Made by a program: the position numbers and the translations under genes
NCBI RefSeq assembly: GCF_029873635.1
Contig: NC_080423.1
Location: 101,866,991-101,930,990 of the forward strand
Reading direction: 5' to 3'
DNA: 64,000 nucleotides
From: Malania oleifera
Lineage: Eukaryota; Streptophyta; Magnoliopsida; Santalales; Ximeniaceae
The notes under the pieces: generated by a model
Database searches by the model: none
Told to the model about the DNA's origin: nothing
What the model saw: only the letters and a program-made list of their open reading frames with translations
Part shown: one piece after another, positions 34,166 through 46,607 of the stretch
Position numbering within the stretch: position 1 is the first letter of the stretch
How the letters are laid out: each line of letters begins with the position of its first letter

Positions 34166-34873
34166 GTCTATTATTTTATTTGTTTACTAAAGCAATCATG
34201 ATATATTTGAGTGTCATTAAAGTTTTTAACTAAATAATATATATTATAGTTTAAAAAAAAATGACCAACCATAAATCACATTGAACAATCTACATTAATA
34301 CAGTGTGATACTGCAAAACATTTTGTTAAAATAGGAAAATCCTGAAATTGATTAAATTCAAGTAAATTCAACTTATCAACCTTGAAATTAATTTCCATTA
34401 AATCCCAAAATTTTCTATTACCCTTTCTCTAGTTTTTAACTAAATTTTCAATAAAAAGGTTACTTATTGCTGTTAGATCACAATATAGAAAATAATCTAT
34501 GAATTATTTTTTTACTCATGAATAATTTCAACATATTACTAAATCAACTTACCATACGGATCGAAAACAACTTAATTCAAACACATAATTAAATTCTTTA
34601 ATTTTGGAATATCTGAAATGATATGATACGATTGGAGTTTTATTTCCAAAAATGCATATTTAAACAATGTTTATTCATTCCCACGCCATGGGAGCATGAG
34701 ATAACTACTTCCCCCCCGCCTTATAACGTGCAAAGGGTTTATGAGCGGGCGGGAGATGTTAGAACTCGTGAGCATGAACCGGTGGGTCATCTGATTTTCC
34801 TGTCTCTCAAACACTCTGGTCTCTTTTTCAGTGTTCGATTTCTGATCAACCGGAGAAAGAGACCCCCATCGCC
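34166..34873 (+). promoter_or_regulatory. Intergenic sequence and likely CDC20 promoter
   Basis: AT-rich to about 34650, then the base composition rises towards the gene. GAGCGGGCGGGAG at 34743-34755 resembles an E2F-type GGCGGGA site, which would suit a cell-cycle gene. I found no clear mitosis-specific activator (AACGG core) element and no convincing TATA box. The transcription start cannot be placed. Confidence 0.4.
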
Positions 34874-37800
34874 ATGCAGAGATTTCAGAACGACTGGTAC
34901 TCTCCTTCTCGCCTTCTCAGCAGCCCCGCCCAGTATGATTTCCCGGTAAAATTAGTTTACTCCCTTCTTAATTGCACAACAACTCTGCTAAAATTCAAAT
35001 GGGGTTTCGCCATTTGCTTCCTGTCTCTACTTAGATATGATGTTCAAAGTTCAAGACTCAAAACTTTATGTTCCCCAAGAGACTCAAATTCCATGGCTGT
35101 GTTCTTGTGCTTCTAAATCTTATGCTTTTGGTGATTTGTCAATGTTGGTTTCTTATGTTTACTTGGTTTTGAAGGGTGACCGGTTTATACCAAATAGGAG
35201 TTTGATGGACATTGATCGAGCGCGCAGCCTGTTGACGAGCAGGACGAAGGAAGCCTCGAACTCCAAATGCAATGTACGTTTCTCTCTCTCGCCTTTCTTC
35301 ATTTCGATGGTTTAATTTCTTCGAATTTTTGCATGTGGGTCTCTTGTTTTAATCGAATTGCAGAAAAGGGTCTTGATGTTTTATGGGTTTTCTTGATTGT
35401 AAGATACAGATTCTGTCAAAAATTCTAAATGGGTGTTATGCCTTTGGGCTTTCTCGACTCTGGGACGAAGTCTATGTCAAAAAATTTCTAAATGGGTACT
35501 TATTTATTTATTTATTTTTATGCTTTCATGATCGTGGAACTAGATTTCTGTCAAAATTTCGCAATGGGTATCTATGTTTTTGGGTTTCTTGATTCTGGGA
35601 CGAAGCTTCTGTTAAATTTTCAACATGGGAGTCTCTGTTTTTGAGTTCCCTTGATTATGCGACTAATTTTCTGCAAAAATTTCCATATAGGTATCTGTGT
35701 CTTTGGATTTTCTTGGTTGTGGGACGAAGTTTCTGTCCAATTCTCTACCTTGTGTTTGTGCTTTTGGGTTTTCTTGATGATGGGATGAAGTTTCTGTCAA
35801 AATTTCTGTGTGTTTATTGATGATATTGGGTTCATTTTCTTGATTGGCAGGAAGAGTACCAACGGAGGTTAGCAGAGAATCTGGCTTTGGATTCTGAAGG
35901 GAGACCATTTCGGATGCTGGTTTTCAGGGGCAGCCCCAGATCTAGTAGGAAATCTCTTGGTCATATTGATGAGTTGCGGCGAGATGAGGAAGCAGCATTA
36001 GCATTAAGTTCTACAATTGCCAAGAAATCTCGATGCTTACCCAAGGTAATGGTAATGGGTTTTCAGATCATTGTTAAAGAAATTTAAGTTTATTATTAGT
36101 TACATAATATTTCTTAGATTTTTTTTCTTCTATTAGTAAATACATCACATGCCAAAAGCACGTAATTGCACGTGAATAATCTTGTGCAATTTTTTTTTTA
36201 TTTTTTTCTATATAAATAAAAATTTAGATATTCTTAAAAACAAAAATATATAACCGTAATAAATATTTAAATAAAATATATTCACATTTATTTTATTATA
36301 ATAAAATTAGCACAAATATAGACATGAAAAAATATTATGACACCATGTATATATACTAGGAAATGAAATAACAAATCTTAAAATTATAGGATATATGATA
36401 TAATAGTAATGCTCTCTTTAAAATTATGTAAATATATTGGACTCAATATCTACTTTTTTTTTTTCTAAGACGAAAATTGATAATTCTCTAATCAAAATAT
36501 TTTCTATTTAGATTTTTCTCCATATCCCTAATATCATCTTCTCCAAGTGTTGTGATATGGTTGGGAAAAATAATAAGCACAACAGAATAAATACAACAAG
36601 TAAATGAAAAATCAACCAGAAAATAATAAATAATCAAGAACAACAACGAGATTTACGTGGTTCGGCAAAGCCTACATTCACGAAAGCAATGACACAAGAA
36701 TTTCACTAAGTAAATCTCAAAGTACACAATATACTTCTCAAAATGATCACATACCCTCAATGCATGCCCAGAATGACATATATAACAGTGTTTCAGAGGT
36801 TTCCCTCCAATTACCCAACCACTCCAACGTTTAAATTCAAAATTCAAAAAACTACTTGCAGCCCAGAACTTCTCGTCGACAAGAACAGGAGATTCGTCAA
36901 CGAGGCCAAGAAAGACACTTGTCGACGAGAACAGGGCATTCGTCGACGAGCCCATTTTCTGCTCTCGGTATCTTAAGATCTCTAAGTTTTTCTTATTCTC
37001 TGGATCTCCTCATCGACGAGTACAGGACACTCATCGACAAGTCAAAATATTTGACTGCATTTTCAAACGTGTGAGATTTCTCCAACACAAGTTCACCCGA
37101 AGCAATCAATTCTCGAACCGTGTGGAACCTCACATCAATGTGTTTGGTTCTAGCATGGTATATTTGATTCTTCGCCAAGTAAATGACACTCTTACTATCA
37201 CAATGCAACACCACACCATCTTACTATAACCCCAACTCTCTGACTAAACTGGTAAACCATAAGGCTTCATTTGCAGTTTCGGCAACTACCGTATATTCCG
37301 CCTCAGCCACGAATAATGCTGCTAAAGACTGTACCATGGATCTCCAATATACTAGTCCTCCTACAAGGGTAAATACGTATCTTGTTGTAGACCTTCTATC
37401 ATCCATATCTCCATCATAATCAGCATCTACAAACCCCATTACTGAAGGACAACCTTGTTTGCTTGCCAAACATGATGTCATATCCCGATGTACCCCGTAA
37501 GTATCTGAGTTCCATTTTGATGGCTTCCCAATGCTACCTTCCTGGATTAGAGAGAAACTTGCTTGTCACACTCACTGCATGAGCCAAAGCTAGTCTCGTA
37601 CACACCATGACATACATTAAACTCCCCATAGTGCTAGCATAGGAGACTTTTGAATATCTCGGATTTCCTCATCCGTACTTGAGCAATCTTCAGTAGACAA
37701 CTTAAAATGATTCGCTAGACGTGTACTCACCGATCTTGCATCAATCATGCTAAACCTCTCCAACACCTTATGCACATAACCCTCTGAGATAGTCATAATT

Positions 37801-40800
37801 TCCCTACAGTTCTGTCACAATGAATCTTCATCCCAAGTATTTTCTTGGCCAAGCCAAGATCTTTCATGTCAAATTCCTTATACAACAAAGTCATTTAACT
37901 GATTCACCTCAATTAAATCTTTTGCAGCTATCAACATATCATCGATGTACAATAACAAGAAAATAAAATAACCATCTTCAAGCTTGTTCACATATACACA
38001 ACAATCATACTCACACCTTTTGTAGCCAATCTTGATTATGTGAGAATCAAACCGTTTATACCACTGTGTTGGAGACTGTTTCAGCTCATAAAAAGAGTTC
38101 CTAAACTAGCAAACTAAATTTTCTTTTCTCAATTCAATGAATCTCTCCAGCTATACCATGTAGACTTGTTCCTCCAAGTCACCGTGAAGAAACGCCATCT
38201 TCACATCCATTTGTTCCAAATGAAAATTATAATGAGCTACCAACCCCAACACAATTCTGATAGAAGTATGTCGAACTACTAGAGAAAAGATCTCTTCATA
38301 ATCTATCCTCTTCTTCTATGAGTATCCTTTTGCTACCAACCGAACCTTGAATTTCTCTCCTTCCTTTTCTAAAATTGTCTTCTTCTTCCTATATACTCAT
38401 TTGCAATTTGTCAGTCTCTCTCCATCTGGAAGCTCCACCAAATCCCAAGTTTAATTCTTATGTAGTGATTCCATCTCCTCAATCATTGCACTCATTCACC
38501 TATCTTTCTCTTGACTGTGCACTACCTCTTGAAATGTAGTTGAATCGTTGCAACTAGTAAGGAAAGCATAAGATACTAACTCTTCAAATCCATACCTTGG
38601 TGGAGGCCTGATATTGCGTTTGGATCTCCGTATAGGAACATCATTGACTTGCTGGTTTCCCGAGCTAGAACTCCTTGCAACCATAGGACCATATATAATT
38701 ATTTTTGTTTCCCTAAGCTTCCAACTCCACCTGCACAACATGGTTATCACTGTCCCAGCTTTCTGGCTCCTATTTCTATTCATCACACTCTTGAGTACGC
38801 TTTACCATAACCTTCTCTTCAAAGATTACATCCCTACTGACCACCACCTTGTTTTCCACTGGGTCCTATAGCTTGTACCCCTTCACAGCCTCTAGATATT
38901 CCAAAAAAATGCAACGACGAGACTTTGGTTCAAGCTTAGACCTCTCCTCACTAGATACGTGAACATAGGTTGGACACCCGAATATCTTCAATCTAGAGTA
39001 GTCTACTGCATTTCTCGTCCAAACCTCTTCTGCTGCTCTACCCTCTAGTGATGCCCTTGGTGATCGGTTTATCAAAAAATGACCTAAAAGTTTTTCAATA
39101 TTCCTGTATTTAATTTGAGACACCAAACCCTTTCAGAAAGAGTCCGGTTCATCTGTTCTACCACAAAATTTTGCTAAGGTGTGCGGTGAATTGTAAAGTG
39201 TCTCTTGATGCCCTACTCCACACAAAACTCTATAAACTGAGAATCGGCGTACTCGATCTCGTTATTTGACCTTAAGTATTTGATTCTCCTTCCTGTCAGG
39301 TTTTCCTCTTCAGTCTTCCAAATCTTAAACTTGGCAAACGTATTTGATTTGTGACATATGAAGTAAACCCAAACCTTCCGTGAGTAATCATCAATGAAAC
39401 TCACATAATACACATGTCCACCCTTTGATGCAACTCTAACCGGACCCCAAACATCTGAATGCACATAATCAAGAATACTCTTTATCTTGTGTATAGTTGA
39501 TCTGAACTTTGCCCTATTCTGTTTTCCAATAACACAAATCCTGGAAAATTCTAGTTATGATGATTTCAAGCCCTTTAAAAGTTTCCTCTTGTGTAATTCC
39601 TTCATGCCATGTTCCCCCATATGCCTAAGGCGCATATGTCACAAGACGGTCTCATCTGATTTAGCATCTATGGCTGTAGCTCCACTTACAACGGTAGTTC
39701 CCTGCAATGTGTGGATATTCCCATCAAATTTCTGCCCTTTCATTACAGTCATATTACATTTCCATACCGTCAGAACTCCACCTTTGGACTTGTAATTAAA
39801 GTCATTACAATCTAAAGTTCCAAGTGATATCAAACTCGTCCTCAACTCTGGTATATGTCTTACATTACACAAGGTTCTCATAGCCCCATCAAAAATTTTT
39901 ATCTTTGCATTTCCTATGCCAATGATTTTGCAAGAAGTATCATTATTGTTGACTTTTTGAGTCCGATCTCTATTTTGATGCTGACAAAGCACCAATATCT
40001 TATGTGTGTTTAAGTATGTGAACAGGTCTAAAATTCAACACACATAAGATCAATGGATTTGGAAGCTAGAAGAAAAACCAAGATCATATGTATCTAGCGC
40101 ATTCCGTGATCGAGCAAAGAAGAAGAAGAAGAGTGTTTAAATTGTAAATGCATTTTTATTTTGATTTGCTCTATAATAAAATGCATGGCATGTATGATGT
40201 GGATGATAAGCTCAGACAACCGTAGACTGACCCTAGGGACCAGCACTTTTCACGAAAACTCTTTTCTTAAATTAACTAATTGGTTAGGGTCAAAGAATAG
40301 GGCTAAAACGAAGTTTACAAAAACTTTGGTTGACCGAAGGTTGATCAACGTCAGATTCTATGGCTTAAATCAAAAGCTTCGATCGTAGGGAACCAAACAA
40401 CGACTATAGCTGACCTTAGGGGCAAAATTGAAATTTCATTTTCCTCGGTCGACCAACCATAGCAAGGTCATTTGATCTCGGTCAACCAAACTAAGAAGTT
40501 GACCAAAGTCAAAGTTTTGGTTGACCGAATACTTAACAATATTAATCCCTCGGTCGACTAAACCAGCCAGAAGTCAACATGTTAACTTCGTTCGATCGAC
40601 CATTCTGAAATGAACGTGTCTTCCACAGTGGATCGAACTCACACGTGCATAACCCCAAACAACTTAGTCGACCAAACCTTCAGTTCATAATCTTCATGAT
40701 CGACCGAACTTAACAATTGGGTCGACCAAACTTAAAATATAGTCAATCGAACCTTGAAGGGTTGAAATTGCCTTGAGACGGTCGACCATATCTCCAGTTC

Positions 40801-43800
40801 AAAATGGCCACAGTCGACTAAACTCAGTAATATGGTCGACCAAACCTTGAATATGGTCGACCGATTCTCTCGGGTTGGTAAAATTTTTACCGCAGTAAAT
40901 CAGGGTTAATTTTCATTAAACTCAATTAAACAAATTTCAAAACACCCTTGATGTCCCCAATGGTTATATTTTTGTCCAACTCTATATATAGCTCCTCATT
41001 TGTCATAATTGACAAAAAGATTAGCATATAGATTAGCAAAATTTATCTCAGAAAATTTATTGTGCTAAATCTTTCATACTTCCATTTTTTTTCACAAACA
41101 CATTGCAAAAATCTTTTTCTCATACTCATTTAATTACATATCTTTGAGAGAGATTATTTTTTTGTGGGTATTCTTTCATTCTCTTTGTAAGCTAACAACT
41201 CTCTCATACTTGCATTTGTTGATTGTTGATTTTGGAAAGTAGCTTAAAGTTTTTCCCATTGTATTTTACTTATAAATATTTGATTGGGAAAAACTCTTCA
41301 TTGGCTTAAGAACTTGCATCCTTATTGCAAGTTTCATAAGCTTGTTTTGTGTTTTGATAAAATCATTTTTAGCAAGCTTAAACCCTAATATCTTTGAATA
41401 TTCATATTGCAAATACATTATCTTGAAATCAAAGGTCTCACTCTCACATATACATATTGACACACATATTGTTGAGAGTTAACGCATTGATTAATGAAAT
41501 CTCACTTGAGCTTAATACCCTATCATATGTGAGTGCATTAATTGATTGTGCGTAGAATGGTACATATCTACTTGTATTAGAAGCATTTATTTGTACACAA
41601 TATTTGATTATCTATTGTTTCCCGACGTATGGTCAGAAGAGGGAGACTTGCCCTGTGAAAAGTCTCAGACTGGTTCAGACTCGGTTAAGAGAACTAGGTA
41701 CACAATCCTGCTAAGGTGTTGTATTAGGTGTCGCTCCACATAGTGGAATCCTCTTGCTTGTGAGCTTGAGGCGTGGACGTAGGTAGTATTGGACGAACCC
41801 CGATAACATATTTGGTGCAGCTTTTATTTTTCCGCACTTTCAATTTCAGCACATGTATGTTTTATGTTTGATTTATTATATGTAGTACATGTGTTTGATT
41901 GTTTGAATATTTGATTGAGTTTATGATTATATAGAAAGACCCTAGGCTTGTGTAATACTATTTGTGGAATTTGAATTGACTTAGGAGAAAAGCTTCAAAT
42001 ACCCAATTCACCCTCCCCCCCCCCCCCCCTCTTTCTTGGGAATACACCAATTCCAACAATTACCCATAAGAACTAATTCAGAATTCACTAACCTCTAAGT
42101 GTTGATCCACTCCTTGTTCGGAGTCATGTGATAAGAACATACCGAGTCAAGTATCCAAGAGTCCGTTAGATATCCGACCTCACTGAAACTGATAGAACAT
42201 CACCATCACTACATGATTAATCTCCTTCTTGAACAACATTCACAAATTTTGAAGTGCCCTCATGTTTTTCAGAATTTCCCTTCTTCCAATCCGGACACTC
42301 CAATTTCACATACCCCTTTTTATTGCATTAATTACACCGGATTTCTTTCTTCTTCTTGGATTGATTTCGAAATTTCTGCCTTGATCCATGTTTGGATTTT
42401 CCTTTGCCTCGCTCGTTATTACCTTTTACCACAAGTCCTTCTCCTTTATCACATATTTTCAATTTTTGATGAAAATTTAGCAAAGCACTTGTTACCTCTT
42501 CAAGATCAACAGTTTCTTTTTCCCACGTAAAAGTGGTCACAAGATTTTCATAGGTATGATTCGAGGGCAAAGAGTTTAACAACATCAAAATTTGTCATCC
42601 TCATCAAACTTAACATCAACTCTCGTCAAATCACTAATAATTCGATTGAAAGCATTAATGTGTTTATCTAAGTTTGATCCTTCAACCATCTTAAGTTAAT
42701 ACAAACGTTGTTTAAGAAAAAGTTTATTATTGAGAGATTTGACATGTACCAGCTCTCTAACTTTCGCCGTATAACCGCTAGAGAATCCTCCTCCATCACT
42801 TGATAGAGTACTTCGTCGGCCAAACACAAGCGTATTGTAGAAGCTGCCTATGCTTGCAATTCTCCCTATGTTGCCTCACCCATTCTATCCGATTGAACAC
42901 CAAGTAATGCCTTTCTCATTCCTTGTTGCACAAGAATGTCTTTCACTCTCCTCACCCATAAATCAAAGTTTCTGGTTCCATCAAATTTGATGATGTCAAA
43001 TCTTACAGAAGACGATCTCGATGTCATGACAACAATTGCTCTGATACCAATTTTTTTGTGATATGGTTGGGATAAATACTAAGCACAGTGGAATAAATAT
43101 TACAAGTAAATGAAAAGTCAACCAGAAAATAATAACAATCAAGAATAACAACGAGATTTACATGGTTCAGAAAAGCCTACATCCACGAAAGCAATAGCAC
43201 AAGAATTTCACTAAGGAAATCTAAAAGTACACAATACACTTCTCAAAATGATCACACACCCTCAATACATGCCTAGAATGACATATATAACAGTGTTTCA
43301 GAGGTTTCCCTCCAATTACCTAACCACCCCAACGTTCAAATTCAAAATTCAAAAAACTGCTTGTAGCCCAAAACTTCTCGTCGACGAGAACAAGGGATTC
43401 ATCGACGAGACCAAGAAGGACACTCGTTGACAAGAACAGAGCATTCGTTGACGAGCCCATTTTCTGCTCTCGGTGTCTCAGGATCTCTGAGTTTTTCTTG
43501 CTCTCTAGATCTCCTCATCGATGAGTACAGGACACTCATTGACGAGTCTTCTACTGCCACTTAGGAATACTTCAAAAGTCATGCTTTTCTTCCTTCGTTT
43601 GTGAATCTCACTAAGTATAAGAGTCACACACAAATATAACAACTAGAGAATTTTTATTAGGAGTACTCCCCCAGCAATTTTATTTTTTATATAAAATTAT
43701 ATATGAAAATTTTATATAATACACATACATTTTATATTCTTTTTATTTTATAAAAATATCAATTTATTACAAATTTATTGCAATTTATTAATTGTTATTT

Positions 43801-44217
43801 GCCATGTTTTTTTTACTTAATGATCATAAGTAAGTGTTTTTCAAATAAATTTAAATTTTATTATTTGAAATGTATAACTCTACAATTTTATTTTTAAAAT
43901 TTATCTTGAGAAGTTGGTTATTATTTATCTAAATCACATTAGACACTTCACAATATTTTTGAAAATGTCATAAGAATTTACGTATTTTTTTACATCTGAT
44001 ATGTACCTTTTATTTAGTACTTATACTGCCGTTACATTTATTTTATTTTTAATCAAATGTATTTTTTTAGGTTCAGACTTTTAACATATTTAAAATAAAT
44101 TTTCTAAATGTGATTTTATCATTTAATTTATTAAATATTGCTTCTTTTAGAAATGTTTTGCCTTTCTTTAAAAATATAATGACATTTTTGTTTATAAAAT
44201 GATTTATACTACTTTTA

Positions 44218-44264
<47 letters not shown>

Positions 44265-46607
44265 ATAGTTTATTTCATTTTCTTGCCAAATGGAGTTTCT
44301 TCCTTTAGGTTTAAAACTAGGAATAAACTTTCAAAATGTAATTGTATTTATTTTTGGTTGAATTTATATTCTTTTAGGACTGTTTTGTCTTAATTCTAAA
44401 ACAAAAGGATATTTTGTCTACAAAATGATTTATATTGTTCAAACTTTCATGTGTAATATGGATTTAATGATCAAGGGATTTGTAATTTTATATAATCCCA
44501 TTTTAGAACCATGAAACTAAGATTGACTGAAAAAAATAGTGATTGTAACTAGCATTGTCCGAGAGAATCAAGCTGGTTAATGGTCGAACCATATGTCTTG
44601 ATTAAGGGCATGCTTGGGGCAATTTATATAGTGTACAATATTTTTTGTCACTCAAGGAAAAAAAAAGGGGGGCAATTTATCCTATTCAAATCAAAACTAA
44701 AATTACTTGTGGAAGTCATCTCAAACACCCTTTGAGTACCATTACTCGACAATCTCCTTCGGGTGTGTGGGTGTGTGTGCTTGTGTTTTCCTGTCCCGTA
44801 AACAAAAAGCATGAGAATTAGAGAAAATAACTCATGAAATCTCAAGGTATATAAATTATTGATCATAACAAAGGTGTCCTTTTATTCATATTTTTCAAGA
44901 ACTGTTTCTAAGCTGCTTCTGGTATTTTATGCTTTCCCTTCACATAACTTGATCTTTTGGATGACTGGTAGACCCCATGCCGAATTCTAGATGCACCAAG
45001 AATCAAGGATGACTACTATTTAAACATCATGGACTGGGGGAAAAACAACATCCTTGCTGTTGCTTTGGGCTCAGTTTTATATCTCTGGAATGCTGAGAAT
45101 GGAAGCATTCAGATGTTGTCAGAAGCAGATGGTGATGATGATTACCCTGCAAGTGTGGCTTGGTCAGAGGATGCCAAAATGGTAGCAGTAGGATATTTTT
45201 CTTCCAAGCTTCAGCTTTGGGACGTCGAAACCTCCAAACTAGTAAGCCACACCCTCCCCTAGGCTTTTTAAGATGAATTATAATGTTATGGAGGAATTGA
45301 CACCTTTGCATTTGTTGTTTCACAAACAGGTGAGAAACCTAGAAGGTCATCATAATAGAGTTGGAACCCTTGCATGGAATGGCCATATTCTCACATCAGG
45401 GAGTCTAGACAAATCTATTATTAATCATGATGGTATGTCAACTATATGTTTTCTGCATCAGCTGTTTTCACTTTAAAAATTGGCCTACATAAGTGAGATG
45501 ATTGAATTTTAGAATTTTTTGCATGCATTATCTGATTGACAGCAAGGGCAGAAAATAACACAACAGCTTGTCTACGAGCACACAGGGGAGAGGTGTGCGG
45601 TTTGAAATGGTCAAACGGCAGCAATATATTGGCGAGCGGTGGCAATGACAACTGCATTTACATATGGAATGCCTATACTATGAGATCGTCCCGTTTTCTG
45701 CATCAGTTCAATGACCATTGTGCTGCAGTCAAGGCCCTTGCTTGGTGCCCATATCAGTCTGATATACTTGCCTCTGGAGGTGGATTATCAGATGGGTGTA
45801 TAAAGATGTGGAGCATAAAGAAGGGGGCATGCATCAAAAGCATAGATACAAAAGCACAGGCAAGTTTACTCATCTGTATTCCTTGTTTTCCAAACAGTCG
45901 TGACCTAGAATTGGTAATCCATTAAATTGATGCTTGAACACCTCCTTTTCATGAGAACTTGAACTGTTGGTGTTCTTTACCCTTTAATGATTTTAGTTGT
46001 TCAGCTGCTGCTTTTACCTACTAAGCTGATAGTGCAATACTGTATATTTCATAAATTGGTATCAAATTGCCACCAAACATCATCTTCTTTCATCAGCAAT
46101 ATTATTCGGAATGTTGACAAAACTCATGTAAGTATTTGACAATTTGGTTTTTATTTCCTATAGTAATTTTGGTGTTTTTGTTTTTTTTCCCCTGCAGATA
46201 TGTGGATTGGAGTGGAACATACATCACAGGGAGCTATTGAGTGGCCATGGTTACAGCACAGATCAGCATGGAAACCAGTTATGCTTGTGGAGGTACCCTT
46301 CCTTGGATAAAATAGGAGAGATACAGAATCACTCATCCCGAATCCTCCACCTTTCCCAGGTTTGTCTGAAAATTTTTTATCTGAAACTGAGCTCGATACT
46401 GGATTGAGAATGCAGACTCAGAATACAAGCTGCCCGTTTCAATTTTTCTTTTTTTTTTAGCAGAGCCCAGATGGACAGACGGTCGTTTCAGCTGGCGCAG
46501 ATGAAACTCTTCGCTTCTGGGACGTTTTTGGACCGCCTCTGACTGAAAATTCAAGAGAAACAGATCTTGATAGCTTTTTGTCTCTCAAAGCATCACCTAT
46601 AAGATGA
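34874..46607 (+). CDS. CDC20: CDC20/fizzy-like activator of the anaphase-promoting complex
   Basis: Eight coding exons: 34874-34945, 35175-35273, 35851-36045, 44972-45241, 45330-45432, 45543-45859, 46198-46359, 46464-46607; 453 residues with no internal stop. CDC20 brings substrates such as cyclin B and securin to APC/C in mitosis. The N-terminus has the C-box GDRFIPNR (residues 25-32) that binds APC/C. It is followed by TPCRILDAP and a seven-bladed WD40 propeller ([83 protein letters not shown]). It ends in an Ile-Arg tail (SPIR), the APC3-binding signature. DWG and IINHD place it with CDC20, not the CCS52/FZR branch. Splice sites are GT-AG except intron 6 (GC-AG). It resembles a divergent CDC20 paralogue, and expression is untested. 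Confidence 0.9.
36551..37050 (-). repeat. 3' LTR (minus) of the intronic copia, truncated
   Basis: Aligns with 43057-43550. It contains a TATA box (ATATATAAC seen on plus at 36778-36786) and six GTCGAC-type palindrome variants (36872-37044). Truncated on its right side by a deletion that also removed the end of pol. Confidence 0.75.
37000..39946 (-). pseudogene. Intronic copia pol remnant: protease end, integrase, RT, RNase H
   Basis: Read leftwards from 39946: [11 protein letters not shown] and SLISLGTLD (protease end), then integrase core [13 protein letters not shown] and [13 protein letters not shown] (39213-39464), [20 protein letters not shown] (38866-39126), RT fragments with decayed frames, and RNase H with [23 protein letters not shown] and [13 protein letters not shown] (37020-37481). 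Numerous stops and frameshifts. Confidence 0.82.
39947..42058 (+). mobile_element. Solo LTR, Sirevirus-like, nested in the intronic copia
   Basis: Starts TGTTGACTTTTTGAG, ends CACCAATTCCAACA; ends are inverted TGTTG/CAACA. Flanks ATTAT (39942-39946) and ATTAC (42059-42063) form a TSD with one mismatch. 2,112 bp, no coding region. It has an array of GTCGACC-type palindromes (about 40320-40870), TATA box (TATATATA, 40983-40990), a GAGACTT/AAGTCTC hairpin (41643-41666), the GGACGTAGG...GAACCCCGATAACA block (41774-41810) and a C-run (42013-42029) near the end. It interrupts the protease coding region. Confidence 0.85.
42059..43030 (-). pseudogene. Intronic copia gag and protease start
   Basis: On the minus strand, from right to left: Gag text with [23 protein letters not shown] and a Lys/Gly/Arg-rich stretch (42328-42588), a decayed zinc knuckle ([15 protein letters not shown], about 42260-42330), then DSWILDS just right of 42059, completed beyond the solo LTR by NDTSCK. 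Stops present. Confidence 0.75.
43038..43049 (-). other. Primer-binding site of the intronic copia
   Basis: GCTCTGATACCA on plus, i.e. TGGTATCAGAGC on minus, seven bases from the LTR. Initiator tRNA-Met type. Confidence 0.85.
43057..43640 (-). repeat. 5' LTR (minus) of the intronic copia
   Basis: Starts TGTGATATGGTTGGG on plus beside the PBS. Carries the TATA box (ATATATAAC at 43279-43287), six GTCGAC-type palindrome variants (43377-43551) and a tail ending near GAGTCACACACA. Right boundary approximate. Confidence 0.7.
45860..46197 (+). other. CDC20 intron 6 with GC-AG splice sites
   Basis: Exon 6 ends ...GCACAG and the intron begins GCAAGT; the acceptor is CCCCTGCAG before ATATGTGG. No GT nearby keeps the frame and the conserved protein: joining Gln to Ile-Cys-Gly-Leu-Glu-Trp matches the CDC20 family. 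CAG|GCAAGT is the strong form expected of GC-AG introns. Confidence 0.85.

Larger units (their letters stand above)
36551..43640 (-). mobile_element. Antisense copia relic in CDC20 intron 3
   Basis: Left LTR (36551 to about 37050) and right LTR (43057 to about 43640) share TGTGATATGGTTGGG starts and about 480 bp of aligned text. On the minus strand the right LTR is the 5' LTR, with the PBS beside it (43038-43049). Gag, protease, integrase, RT and RNase H follow leftwards. The end of pol and the tip of the 3' LTR are deleted: coding text after ENAVKY runs straight into LTR sequence near 37050. Many stops. Right outer boundary approximate; no clean TSD found. Confidence 0.8.
36046..44971 (+). 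other. CDC20 intron 3, 8.9 kb, expanded by transposons
   Basis: Donor AAG|GTAATG at 36045/36046 and acceptor GGTAG|ACC at 44971/44972, phase 0. The other introns are 88-577 bp. The excess comes from an antisense copia relic (36551 to about 43640) and the solo LTR nested in it. The remaining flanks (36046-36550 and about 43640-44971) are very AT-rich intron sequence with an AT run at 44223-44262. Confidence 0.85.

Noticed and set aside
34743-34755. E2F-type promoter site as a firm call
   Set aside because: The GGCGGGA match is short and alone, so it is mentioned only as weak evidence inside the promoter entry.
43038-43049. GCTCTGATACCA as a tRNA gene fragment
   Set aside because: Only the PBS complement is present beside an LTR; no tRNA body. 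The same applies to 52693-52704 and 28873-28884.
45027-46554. Minus-strand and alternative frames across CDC20 exons
   Set aside because: The plus-strand exons form a continuous WD40 protein with consensus splice sites; the others are shadows.
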